A program made the position numbers and the translations under genes. A DNA stretch of 64,000 nt from Comamonas sp009360615 (GTDB lineage Bacteria; Pseudomonadota; Gammaproteobacteria; Burkholderiales; Burkholderiaceae_C): NCBI RefSeq assembly GCF_035784015.1, contig NZ_JALKOW010000005.1. One strand, written 5' to 3'. Shown one piece after another: positions 38,090 through 46,332 of this stretch (position 1 is its first letter; every line of letters starts with the position of its first letter). The notes under the pieces were generated by a model. That model did no database searches. It was not told the origin of the DNA and saw nothing but the letters and a program-made list of their open reading frames with translations.

Positions 38090-39949
38090 ATGCGCCTGCG
38101 ATCCACCATTGATTTTCTGCTCTACGACTGGCTTCAGGCCGAAGGCCTGACCCGTCGCGCACGCTTTGCCGATCATTCGCGTGATACCTTTGATGCGGTG
38201 ATGGACACCTGCGAGCGCATCGCGCGCGAGAAATACGCGCCCTTCAACCGCACGGTGGACTTGCAGGAGCCGCAATTCGATGGCGAGAAGGTCATCCTGC
38301 CCCAATGCACCTACGAAGCCCGCGAGGCCTATGCCGAATCGGGCATGCTCAGCGCGGCCCAGGACTACGAGATGGGCGGCATGCAGCTGCCCTACACCGT
38401 GGAGGCGGCGGCCAACTGCTTTTTCGCAGCGGCCTCGATCAGCATTGGCTCGAACATGCTGACCTCGGGCAATGCCAACGCCATCATGGCCCATGGCACC
38501 GAACGGCAGAAAAAAGTCTTTGCCGCCAACGAGTTCAACGGTCGCTGGGCTGGCACCATGGCCTTGTCCGAGCCGCAGGCGGGCTCCTCGCTGTCGGACA
38601 TCGCCACGCGCGCCGAGCCCGATGGCGTCGAGTACGAGAGCGATGCGCTGGGGCCGCGCTATCGGCTCAAGGGCAACAAGATGTGGATCAGCTCGGGCGA
38701 CCACGAAATGACCGAGAACATCGTGCACCTGGTGCTGGCCAAGATTCCCGGCGCCGATGGCAAGACCATTGCCGGCGTGAAGGGCATCTCGCTGTTCATC
38801 GTGCCCAAGAAGCTCGTCGATGCAGAGGGGCGGCTGACTGGCGAGCGCAACGACGTGGCACTGGCGGGACTCAACCACAAGCTGGGCTGGCGCGGCACGA
38901 CCAATACCCTGCTCAATTTCGGCGAAGGCAGATACCCGGTGCGCGGACAGCATGGCGGGGGGCTGGACGGCCACGGTGCGGGCGCGATCGGCTATCTGGT
39001 CGGCAAGCCCGGCGAGGGTCTCAAATGCATGTTCCACATGATGAACGAGGCGCGCATCTCCATCGGCATGGCAGCGTCCATGCTGGGCATGGCGGGCTAC
39101 CACGCCAGCCTGGAGTATGCGCAGAGCCGCCCCCAGGGCCGCCCCATTGGCGAGGGCGGCAAGGATGCGAGCCGGCCGCAGTCGCGCATCATCGAGCATG
39201 CCGATGTCAAGCGCATGCTGTTGGCGCAGAAGGCCTATTGCGAAGGCGCTCTGGCCCTGAACCTGCTGTGCGCGAGGCTGGTGGACGAGCAGTACACCGG
39301 CCAGAGCCAGGAGGCCGCGGAAGCCCGTCTGCTGCTGGAGGTGCTGACGCCGGTGGCCAAGAGCTGGCCCAGCGAGTTCTGCCTGGAAGCCAATTCGCTG
39401 GCCATCCAGATCCATGGCGGCTATGGCTATACGCGGGACTTTGCGGTTGAGCAGTACTGGCGCGACAACCGTCTGAACATGATCCACGAGGGCACGCACG
39501 GCATCCAGGCCATGGATCTGCTGGGCCGCAAGGTCGTCATGGACGGCGGCAAGGGGCTGCAGTTGCTGGCGGCGCGCATCAATGCCACCACCCAGCGCGC
39601 CATGCAGCACGAAAAGCTGGCGAGCCATGCCAACCAGCTGGCGCGTGCGCTGGCCGATGTAGGCGCCGCCACCAAGGCGGCCTGGGCGAGCGGCAATCCC
39701 CAGGAGGCCCTGGCCAATGCCGTGCCCTATATGCAGGCCTTCGGCCATATGGTGCTGGCCTGGATCTGGCTGGATGTGGCGCTGGCCGTGCTGGCCATGG
39801 ACCAGGATCTGGCGATTGCCGCGCATCGCGGCAGCATGGCGGCGCAGCGCTACTTCTTCCACTACGAGTTGCCGCGCATCGGTGCCTGGCTCCAGGTGGT
39901 CAAGGCGCGCGACATGACTTGTGCGGCCATGGAGGAAGAGGCGTTCTAA
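38090..39949 (+). CDS. Acyl-CoA dehydrogenase with C-terminal extension
   Basis: The 619-residue FAD enzyme catalyses the first oxidation of beta-oxidation. Family motifs are MALSEPQAGSSLSDIATRAE, YRLKGNKMWISSGDHEM and IQIHGGYGYTRDFAVEQYWR. The catalytic glutamate is Glu467 in NMIHEGTHGIQ, as usual for this family and unlike the enzyme at 6680. The extra C-terminal domain (about 480-619) is typical of the approximately 600-residue bacterial ACADs. It is the last gene of the transport/beta-oxidation block, before a terminator. Confidence 0.95.
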   Translation: MRLRSTIDFLLYDWLQAEGLTRRARFADHSRDTFDAVMDTCERIAREKYAPFNRTVDLQEPQFDGEKVILPQCTYEAREAYAESGMLSAAQDYEMGGMQLPYTVEAAANCFFAAASISIGSNMLTSGNANAIMAHGTERQKKVFAANEFNGRWAGTMALSEPQAGSSLSDIATRAEPDGVEYESDALGPRYRLKGNKMWISSGDHEMTENIVHLVLAKIPGADGKTIAGVKGISLFIVPKKLVDAEGRLTGERNDVALAGLNHKLGWRGTTNTLLNFGEGRYPVRGQHGGGLDGHGAGAIGYLVGKPGEGLKCMFHMMNEARISIGMAASMLGMAGYHASLEYAQSRPQGRPIGEGGKDASRPQSRIIEHADVKRMLLAQKAYCEGALALNLLCARLVDEQYTGQSQEAAEARLLLEVLTPVAKSWPSEFCLEANSLAIQIHGGYGYTRDFAVEQYWRDNRLNMIHEGTHGIQAMDLLGRKVVMDGGKGLQLLAARINATTQRAMQHEKLASHANQLARALADVGAATKAAWASGNPQEALANAVPYMQAFGHMVLAWIWLDVALAVLAMDQDLAIAAHRGSMAAQRYFFHYELPRIGAWLQVVKARDMTCAAMEEEAF

Positions 39950-39963
39950 GCCGCACGGCACCG

Positions 39964-39991
39964 CAAAAAGGCCCGCGTCAGCGGGCCTTTG
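39964..39991. terminator. Bidirectional terminator ending the beta-oxidation cluster
   Basis: AAAAA-GGCCCGC-GTCA-GCGGGCC-TTTGC. It separates the ACAD gene from the convergent patatin gene and can serve both strands. Confidence 0.88.
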
Positions 39992-40004
39992 CAGGGATGT
40001 GCGC

Positions 40005-41036
40005 TCAGGGCTTTTCGCAATGGTCGCTGATGCCCACCATGCCGGAGAGCTTTTGCAGGCCGGATCGCTGCTTCAGGCAGTCCTGGTAGCTGGCTTCGGC
40101 AGCTCTCTGCTGTGCCATCTGGGTGGATCTGGCCCGTTCCGCGCGCAACTGGGCAATGCGTTCGCGAATCTGCGGCATCAGCGCCGTGGCTGCTTTCTCG
40201 CCCTCCACAATCGCATGGCTGCGCTGCGCGAAGTCGGCTGGCCCAATGTCCAGGACCTTGGGGCGGATGATGATGTCGGCGCGAGCCAGCTCGGCCTGAC
40301 CCAGTTTCTGGCCCATGATGGCAATCGACTGATTGAGCGCGCCCAGCATATTGGCGGGAGTCTTGCCGCTGGCCTTGTTGGAGATGTCCACGGCAATCAC
40401 GATGTCGGCCCCCAGATTGCGCACGGCATCGACCGGCACCGGGCTGACGATGCCGCCGTCCACATAGTGGTACTTGCCGATGGTGACGGGCTGGAAAACA
40501 CCCGGCACGCTGCTGGATGCCCGCACGGCCTGGCCCACGTTGCCCCGTGCGAACACGGTGCGTTCGCCATCCTCCAGGCGCGTGGAGATGGCAACAAAGG
40601 GCTTGGCCATCTGCTCCAGCGGTTTGCGCTGCACCTGTTCGTTCACGTAGTCTTCGAGCTTCTGGCCGAGCACGAGGCCTCCGGAGGACAGTTGCAGGTC
40701 GCGTATCTTGGCTTCGTCCAGCGCCACGGCTTTTTCCTGCAGCTCAAAGGCGTTCATGCCGCTCGCATAGAGTGCGCCCACCACACTGCCGGCGCTGGTG
40801 CCGGCCACGAACGAGGGCGTCAGGCCGTTGGCCTCGAGCATCTTGATGACCCCGATATGGGCAAAGCCCTTGGCCGCACCCCCGCCCAGGGCCAGGCCGA
40901 TCTTGATCGCGGGGGCAGACTGGGTCGCGGTGGGCGGCTCGGGTCTTGCAGAGGGGCTGGGCGGATTGCTGCCGCAGGCCGCCAGGCCAAGCAGACTCAT
41001 ATAGAGCAAAGGGCGCAAAAAAACGGTCGGGCGCAT
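40005..41036 (-). CDS. Patatin-like phospholipase lipoprotein (RssA/NTE type)
   Basis: A 343-residue predicted serine esterase. The lipobox LLGLAAC gives a lipidated Cys21, so it is envelope anchored. The oxyanion motif is GGGAAKGFAHIG at 51-62, nucleophile Ser81 is in GTSAGS, and catalytic Asp193 is in VDGGIVSP. The start at ATG 41036 is preferred; an ATG at 41057 would add seven residues. Substrate unknown. Confidence 0.9.
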   Translation of the reverse strand: MRPTVFLRPLLYMSLLGLAACGSNPPSPSARPEPPTATQSAPAIKIGLALGGGAAKGFAHIGVIKMLEANGLTPSFVAGTSAGSVVGALYASGMNAFELQEKAVALDEAKIRDLQLSSGGLVLGQKLEDYVNEQVQRKPLEQMAKPFVAISTRLEDGERTVFARGNVGQAVRASSSVPGVFQPVTIGKYHYVDGGIVSPVPVDAVRNLGADIVIAVDISNKASGKTPANMLGALNQSIAIMGQKLGQAELARADIIIRPKVLDIGPADFAQRSHAIVEGEKAATALMPQIRERIAQLRAERARSTQMAQQRAAEASYQDCLKQRSGLQKLSGMVGISDHCEKP

Positions 41037-41057
41037 GCCGGGAAATCCTGCTGTCAT

Positions 41058-41764
41058 TAGGGCGCAAAGTATAGCGACGGGTGCCGGAGTCGCCGATGTG
41101 AGGGTTTGCCAATCCAAAAGCTTAGCTGCATACGATTTCCTGTAGTCGTTCCAGGCATGCATCCTTTGTCTGGCGCGATGCGCGAGCATCCCGTCTTGCC
41201 GACAATGTGATTTTCGCAAGCAAACCGGAAAGCGGCGGGCACCCTCCATTGTTGCGGCAGGGCAGTGGCTGCCGCAGCCCTTGGCTGCGAGTCTGCCGCT
41301 GCACCGCTGCGGCTGTGCCGGCATGGCGCTGCCGTTCGTCGCGGGAAGGTGTGCGACGGCGCTCGGGCAGGGCCTGAACATGCTGTCGGGCGTGAGCATG
41401 CTCGGGGCCGCTCTTGCGAAACCCGGCCGCCGGGCCGGTCTGCTTCCACCGAGCAGACCCTCGGGCGGCTAGGCTTCATGCAGCCCCAGCAGGCGCTGAG
41501 CCTTTTTGCCGGTTTTGTCATGCGATTGGCTACCCAATCGGGACAGGATTTCGCGCGCCATTCACACATGCGGGCCAGCCTGCTCAGAGGACGGGCTTGC
41601 AGCCCGTTTCTGTAATTTACGGAAGATTACTTTTTTCGATTGAATGTCACAAATTCGGACAAATTTGTCCTACAGGGATGCGGGAAAAGTTCGTATCCGG
41701 GTCAAAATGGTGGCTGGTTACAGTTGACCGTCATGTTTTTGCAAGCATTAAGGGAGAAATCGAT
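41058..41764. other. Long gap before BON lipoprotein gene
   Basis: Roughly 700 bases with no recognised gene. The first 550 bases are GC-rich with short arginine-rich frames only. From about 41610 the sequence becomes AT-rich and looks like a promoter zone: palindrome GGACAAATTTGTCC at 41657-41670, TTGACC at about 41723 and ATTAAG 17 bases later, then AGGGAGAAA before the start codon. Confidence 0.5.
41657..41670. promoter_or_regulatory. 14-bp palindrome upstream of BON lipoprotein gene
   Basis: GGACAAATTTGTCC is perfectly symmetric and about 95 bases before ATG 41765. It could be a repressor or activator site. The possible promoter TTGACC-17-ATTAAG lies between it and the gene. Confidence 0.5.
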
Positions 41765-42271
41765 ATGACCACTATGTTCAAGCGTTCGGCTCAAGTTCTG
41801 GCCATCACTGCCCTGGCCTTTGGTCTGGCTGCCTGTGGCAAGTCCGAAGACAAGACCGCTGGCCAGAAGCTCGATTCCGCCATTTCCCAGACCGAGAAGG
41901 CTGCGGAAAATGCTGGCAGCAAGATTGAAGAAGGCACGGCCAAGGCCGGCGATGCTGCGGCCAATGCATTGGCCAAGGCGGGTGAAGCCGCAGGTGCTGC
42001 CGTGGACAAGGCTGGCGAGAAGATGGAAGAGGGCGCTGCCAAGGCTGGTGCCGCGCTGGACGATGCAGGCATCACTGCCGCCGTCAAGACCGACCTGATC
42101 AAGGCCCCGGAGATCAGCGCGTTGCAGATCAATGTGGACACCAAGGCGGGTGCGGTGACCCTGACCGGCACCGTGCCCAGCGAAGCCGTCAAGACCCAGG
42201 CCGGCGAAATTGCCAAGGCCGCCAAGGGCGTGACCTCGGTCAACAACAACCTGACCGTGAAGGCGGGTTGA
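41765..42271 (+). CDS. BON-domain lipoprotein
   Basis: A 168-residue lipoprotein. The signal sequence ends in the lipobox LAAC (Cys near 20). An Ala/Lys/Glu-rich helical repeat region follows (NALAKAGEAAGAAVDKAGEK and similar), then a BON domain at about 105-168 (ITAAVKTDLIKAPEISALQI and GVTSVNNNLTV). BON domains bind membranes or phospholipid. OsmY/DolP-type proteins of this kind respond to envelope stress, which would fit the elaborate promoter region. Confidence 0.9.
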   Translation: MTTMFKRSAQVLAITALAFGLAACGKSEDKTAGQKLDSAISQTEKAAENAGSKIEEGTAKAGDAAANALAKAGEAAGAAVDKAGEKMEEGAAKAGAALDDAGITAAVKTDLIKAPEISALQINVDTKAGAVTLTGTVPSEAVKTQAGEIAKAAKGVTSVNNNLTVKAG

Positions 42272-42296
42272 GACCTTTCACCGGGATCTCGCATGA

Positions 42297-42327
42297 AGCC
42301 AGAGGACGCAAGCCCTCTGGCTTTTTT
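42297..42327 (+). terminator. Terminator after BON lipoprotein gene
   Basis: GCCAGAGG-ACGCAAGC-CCTCTGGC (42298-42321) followed by TTTTTT; strong rho-independent form. Confidence 0.92.
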
Positions 42328-42354
42328 GCACCTGCATGGCACTAAGATCAGGGC

Positions 42355-43578
42355 ATGACCCAAGCCGACCACAAGCTTTCCACCCATCTGATTCACCATC
42401 CCTACAGGGCTCCCTCGGACTTCGAAGGCCCCCAGCCAGCCGTGCACAAGGCTTCGACCGTGTATTTCGAGAATGTGCAGGCCATGCGCGAACGCCGCTG
42501 GCTGGACAAGAGCAGCTACACCTACGGTCTGCACGGAACTCCCACGACCTACACCCTGGAAGAGCGGCTGGCTTCGCTGGAGGGCGGCCTGCAATGTCTG
42601 CTGGTCCCCAGTGGACTGGCCGCGATCGCCACGGCATCGTTGGCGCTGCTCAGGACCGGCGACGAGGTGCTGGTGCCCGATAACGCCTACGGCCCCAACA
42701 AGACGCTGACCGAGGGTGAGCTGGCCCATTTCGGCATCGGTCATCAGTACTACGACCCGATGAGTCTCGATGATCTGGCCGCCAAGATCACCCCGGCCAC
42801 CAAGCTGGTCTGGCTGGAGGCCCCGGGATCGGTGACCATGGAGTTCCCGAATCTCGTCGAGCAGGTACGGCTGTGCCGGGCCAGGGGGGTGACCACGGTG
42901 CTGGACAATACCTGGGGCGCGGGCCTGGCCTTTCGCCCCTTCGACCTGCTGGGCGACGGCAGCGTGGGCGTCGATGTCACGGCCCATGCACTGACCAAGT
43001 ACCCCAGCGGCGGCGGCGATGTGCTGATGGGCAGCATCATCACGCGCAACCAGCCCCTGCATATGCGCATCAAGCTCGCGCACATGCGCCTGGGTCTGGG
43101 CGTGAGCGGCAACGACGCCGAAGCCGTGCTGCGCAGCCTGCCCAGCATCGGCCTGCGCTATCACGCACAGGATCGCTCGGCACGCCAGCTGGCACAGTGG
43201 CTGGCCACCCACAGTGCGGTAGCGCAGGTCTTGCACCCCGCCATGCCCGACGCCCCGGGCCATGCTCACTGGAAGCAGCTCTGCGCACAAGGCCCGGGTC
43301 AGGATGGCGTGGCTGCCGGTCTGTTCAGCGTGGTCATCGACGAACGCTTCGACCAGACAGCCGTGGATTGCTTCTGCGACAGCCTGCGCCTGTTCAAGCT
43401 GGGCTACAGCTGGGGCGGGCCCGTGAGCCTGGTCGTGCCCTACGACCTGCCAGAGATGCGCAGCCGTGCCACACTGCATATCAAGGCCGGGACCGTGGTG
43501 CGCTTTGCCATCGGCCTCGAGGATGCGACCGATCTGCAGGCCGATCTGGCCCAGGCTCTGCTCAAGGCCTTTGGTTGA
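42355..43578 (+). CDS. metC: Cystathionine beta-lyase (PLP-dependent)
   Basis: A 407-residue Cys/Met metabolism PLP enzyme. The Schiff-base lysine is Lys215 in ALTKYPSGGGDVLMG. Other family parts are YTYGLHGTPTTYTLEERLAS, LVPSGLAAIA, VLDNTWGAGLAF and the C-terminal LFKLGYSWGGPVSL. This sequence pattern is the MetC branch, which splits cystathionine to homocysteine, pyruvate and ammonia. It seems to be transcribed alone. Confidence 0.92.
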   Translation: MTQADHKLSTHLIHHPYRAPSDFEGPQPAVHKASTVYFENVQAMRERRWLDKSSYTYGLHGTPTTYTLEERLASLEGGLQCLLVPSGLAAIATASLALLRTGDEVLVPDNAYGPNKTLTEGELAHFGIGHQYYDPMSLDDLAAKITPATKLVWLEAPGSVTMEFPNLVEQVRLCRARGVTTVLDNTWGAGLAFRPFDLLGDGSVGVDVTAHALTKYPSGGGDVLMGSIITRNQPLHMRIKLAHMRLGLGVSGNDAEAVLRSLPSIGLRYHAQDRSARQLAQWLATHSAVAQVLHPAMPDAPGHAHWKQLCAQGPGQDGVAAGLFSVVIDERFDQTAVDCFCDSLRLFKLGYSWGGPVSLVVPYDLPEMRSRATLHIKAGTVVRFAIGLEDATDLQADLAQALLKAFG

Positions 43579-43640
43579 AGCTATTCAGATGAGAGCTGGC
43601 AGCGCTTGCCTGCAGGCTCTTTCAAGGTTTTTATTGATCG
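43578..43640. repeat. Partial copy of the short intergenic element
   Basis: GAAGCTATTCAGATGAGAGC with GGCAGCGCTTGCCTGCAGGC resembles the TGATAGCTGCT...AGCGCTTGCAG element at 38032. The match is partial and judged by eye. Confidence 0.35.
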
Positions 43641-43801
43641 AAGTCAACAATAGCCGGGTGCCATAAGCTCTTGTTTTCATAGTAAAAATGCGGAGGGCGG
43701 CATGCGGGCTTTCCGCAATGCAGATTCAAGGTTGAGCGGGTAACTTGTTCTTGTCGGCTGCCGCCACCGAGGCGCGGCACGGGCGACAAGGAGGGTCTCG
43801 C

Positions 43802-44599
43802 ATGCAAGCTTCCCCTGTTTCCGAAGTCAAGGCCGAGTCCGGCAATCTGCAGATTCTGCCGCTGCGCTGGAGGCAGCCCAGGCACTGGCTGCTGTTCGGT
43901 CTGCGCGATGTGCGGCGCGCACCCGTCATTGCGCTGTTCTACGGCCTGTGCTTCTGGGGCATGGCGCGGCTGCTGGCCTGGGTGTTCCGCTCCAGTCCCG
44001 AATATGTGATGTCCATGGCCAGCGGCTGTCTGCTGGTCGGCCCCTTCATGGCCATGGGCCTGTACTACGTCAGCAAGCAGCTGGAGCAGGGCAAGCCCGT
44101 GCGGCTGTCGGAGTCGCTGACCTGCTGGGACCGGCACCTGGCCAGCATGGGCATGCTGGTCATGGTGCTGATGGTGCTGGAGATGCTCTGGGGGCGCGCC
44201 GCCATGGTGGTGTTCGCCATCTCGTTCGATACCGGCATGCCCACCACGGCAACCTTGCTCCAGACCCTGTGGCGGCCCGAGAACTGGGAGTTCCTGCTGG
44301 GCTATACCGCGGTTGGCGGGATATTTGCGGCCCTGGTGTTCGCCAGCATGGTGGTTTCGCTTCCCGCGATTCTCGACCTGGACACCGATGCACTGACGGC
44401 CTGTATCACCAGCATGCGCGTGGTGGGCGCCAACACGGGCGTGATGCTGCTGTGGGGGCTGATCATCACCGTGTTGATCGCGGCCTCGCTGCTGTTCTAC
44501 AGTGTGGGTCTGATCGTCATCGGGCCGCTGCTGGGCTGTGCCAGCTGGCATGCCTACAAGGCCAGCGTCCGCGCCGAAAGCAACGAGACTGCGGACTGA
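43802..44599 (+). CDS. DUF2189-type integral membrane protein
   Basis: A 265-residue protein with about six membrane segments (for example YGLCFWGMARLLAWVF, GMLVMVLMVLEMLWG, MLLWGLIITVLIAASLLF) preceded by a 40-residue cytoplasmic start. The pattern LRWRQPRHWLLFGLRDVRRAP followed by a loop with CWDRH matches the DUF2189 family of proteobacterial inner-membrane proteins. No function is known. A small gene follows 20 bases on. Confidence 0.82.
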   Translation: MQASPVSEVKAESGNLQILPLRWRQPRHWLLFGLRDVRRAPVIALFYGLCFWGMARLLAWVFRSSPEYVMSMASGCLLVGPFMAMGLYYVSKQLEQGKPVRLSESLTCWDRHLASMGMLVMVLMVLEMLWGRAAMVVFAISFDTGMPTTATLLQTLWRPENWEFLLGYTAVGGIFAALVFASMVVSLPAILDLDTDALTACITSMRVVGANTGVMLLWGLIITVLIAASLLFYSVGLIVIGPLLGCASWHAYKASVRAESNETAD

Positions 44600-44619
44600 G
44601 GCGCAATGAGGGGGGTGTC

Positions 44620-44838
44620 ATGGCGTTCTGGAACTGGTTGAAAGAAGTCTTCCTGCCTCCGTCCGGCGGGTCGACGAGCCACACCGATTCGCAGCTGGCC
44701 TGGACTTCGGCGAGCTGCCGCGAAGACGGCAGCGACGTCTTCAACGACAGCTACTTCTGCGGCTCGGGCAGCGGCCGGGGGGCGTGCAGCAAGGACAGCG
44801 GTGAATCGGCCGATGACGGGGGTGACAGCGGCGACTGA
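44620..44838 (+). CDS. Small acidic hypothetical protein, 72 residues
   Basis: Start ATG 44620 follows a purine-rich GAGGGGGGT ribosome site. The N-terminus MAFWNWLKEVFLPP is amphipathic and could associate with the membrane. The rest is rich in Ser, Gly and Asp with three cysteines (SCRED, YFCGS, GACSK) and ends in an acidic tail. It probably shares a transcript with the DUF2189 gene. No family is recognised. Confidence 0.6.
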   Translation: MAFWNWLKEVFLPPSGGSTSHTDSQLAWTSASCREDGSDVFNDSYFCGSGSGRGACSKDSGESADDGGDSGD

Positions 44839-44855
44839 GGCCGCGCGGGCACCGC

Positions 44856-45554
44856 CTATTTCAGCAGGGGCTTCAGCCTGGGCCAGACATTGGCCAGCAT
44901 CTGGGGCTGGGCCTGGGCATTGGGGTGAATGCGGTCGCTCTGAAACCACTGCTCGGCATCCGCTGCATCGCCGATGCCCGACAGCAGAAACGGCACCAGC
45001 GGCAGCTTTTGCGCATCGGCCACCTTCTTGAACATGCTGGCAAACTGCTCGGTGTAGGTGGCTCCATAGTTGGGAGGCACCTGCATGCCCACCAGCAGCA
45101 CCTGGGCTCCGGCTTCTTTGGCTGCCTTGATCATGACTTCCAGGTTCTGCTGCGTGCTCTGCAGCGCCAGGCCTCGCAGTGCGTCGTTGCCCCCCAGCTC
45201 CAGAATCACGATGCCGGGTTCATGCTGCCTGAGCAGCGATGCCAGGCGCGCTCTGCCGCCGGCCGTGGTCTCTCCGCTGATGCTGGCATTGACCACCTTG
45301 CGCGGGATTTTTTCATCATTCATGCGTTGCTGCAGCAACTGCACCCAGCCTTTGCCGCGCGTCAGCCCGTACTCGGCGCTCAGCGAATCGCCCAGCACCA
45401 GCACCGGGCCGGACTTCGCCCCCGGCTCGGCCGCTGCAGTCAAGGTGCAAGCCCCCGAAATCGCGAGCGTCAGGGCAACAGCGATACAGTGGCGTCGCTG
45501 CAGTGCAAAGTGCGGTCTGCAAACCTTGTCGTTTTTGCTATCCAATTGATTCAT
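44856..45554 (-). CDS. tesA: Secreted SGNH esterase / acyl-CoA thioesterase I family
   Basis: A 232-residue GDSL hydrolase with N-terminal signal peptide (CIAVALTLAISGACTLTAAA). The nucleophile Ser57 is in VLGDSLSAEYG, then SGETTAGG, LGGNDALRG and the catalytic Asp207/His210 in SDRIHPN. The start ATG (45552-45554 read on minus) overlaps the start of the divergent ATPase gene; a TTG three codons inside is an alternative. The tesA/ybbA divergent order is also known in E. coli. Confidence 0.92.
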   Translation of the reverse strand: MNQLDSKNDKVCRPHFALQRRHCIAVALTLAISGACTLTAAAEPGAKSGPVLVLGDSLSAEYGLTRGKGWVQLLQQRMNDEKIPRKVVNASISGETTAGGRARLASLLRQHEPGIVILELGGNDALRGLALQSTQQNLEVMIKAAKEAGAQVLLVGMQVPPNYGATYTEQFASMFKKVADAQKLPLVPFLLSGIGDAADAEQWFQSDRIHPNAQAQPQMLANVWPRLKPLLK

Positions 45555-46233
45555 GTCCACAACCCTTGCCATTCCTTTGATTGCCGTTGAGCAGCTGTCC
45601 AAATCGGTGAGCGATTCCACAGGTGTGCTGGATATTTTGCGGGATATCAATCTGCGTTTCACGGCCGGTGAAACCGTCGCCATTGTGGGGGCCTCGGGCT
45701 CTGGCAAAAGCACCCTGCTGTCGATTCTGGCCGGCCTCGATACCCCGAGTCACGGCACGGTCCGGCTGCTGGGCCAGGATTTGTTTGCACTCAGCGAGGA
45801 CGAAAGGGCGGCGGTACGCGCCCAGAAGATGGGCTTTGTCTTCCAGAGCTTTCAGTTACTGGGCAATCTCACGGCGCTGGAAAACGTCATGCTGCCACTG
45901 GAGCTTGCGGGGCGTCGCGATGCGAGGGCGCGGGCCGCGCAGATGCTGGAGCGCGTGGGCCTGGGGCAGCGCCTCGCACACTATCCCCGGCTGATGTCGG
46001 GTGGGGAGCAGCAGCGCGTGGCACTGGCGCGAGCCTTTGTGGTGGAGCCGGCCGTGCTGCTGGCCGACGAGCCCACGGGCAGTCTGGACTTCGCCACGGG
46101 CCAGACCATCATGGAGCTGATGTTTGCGCTCAACCGCGAGCGGGGAACGACATTGATTCTGGTCACGCATGACCGCGAGATTGCGGCGCAATGTGAGCGC
46201 AGCATCATCATCGAGGCTGGCCGCGCGATCTAG
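45553..46233 (+). CDS. ybbA: ABC transporter ATP-binding protein, YbbA/LolD-like
   Basis: A 226-residue ATPase of the MacB/LolD class. Walker A VGASGSGKSTLL, signature LMSGGEQQRVALARAF and Walker B VLLADEPTGSLD are intact. In E. coli ybbA is followed by the FtsX-like permease ybbP; here no permease gene follows, since a terminator and a convergent gene come next. The permease must be elsewhere or absent. Confidence 0.92.
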   Translation: MSTTLAIPLIAVEQLSKSVSDSTGVLDILRDINLRFTAGETVAIVGASGSGKSTLLSILAGLDTPSHGTVRLLGQDLFALSEDERAAVRAQKMGFVFQSFQLLGNLTALENVMLPLELAGRRDARARAAQMLERVGLGQRLAHYPRLMSGGEQQRVALARAFVVEPAVLLADEPTGSLDFATGQTIMELMFALNRERGTTLILVTHDREIAAQCERSIIIEAGRAI

Positions 46234-46239
46234 AAAAGC

Positions 46240-46271
46240 ATAAAAGGCCTGTGTGATCACAGGCCTTTTTT
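46240..46271. terminator. Bidirectional terminator between ybbA and sstT
   Basis: AAAA-GGCCTGTG-TGAT-CACAGGCC-TTTTTT (46246-46265 stem and loop). Works for the plus-strand ATPase gene and provides a T4 tail for sstT on minus. Confidence 0.9.
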
Positions 46272-46332
46272 CATCTGCTGCCTGGCAGGCAAGCGCATGC
46301 AGCGGTCAAAGACGGCTTTCGAAGTGCAGGAC

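Noticed and set aside
41058..41600. Possible gene on either strand in the gap before the BON lipoprotein
   Set aside because: The frames are arginine- and cysteine-rich with no domain, no ribosome site and no conserved partner; left as unassigned.
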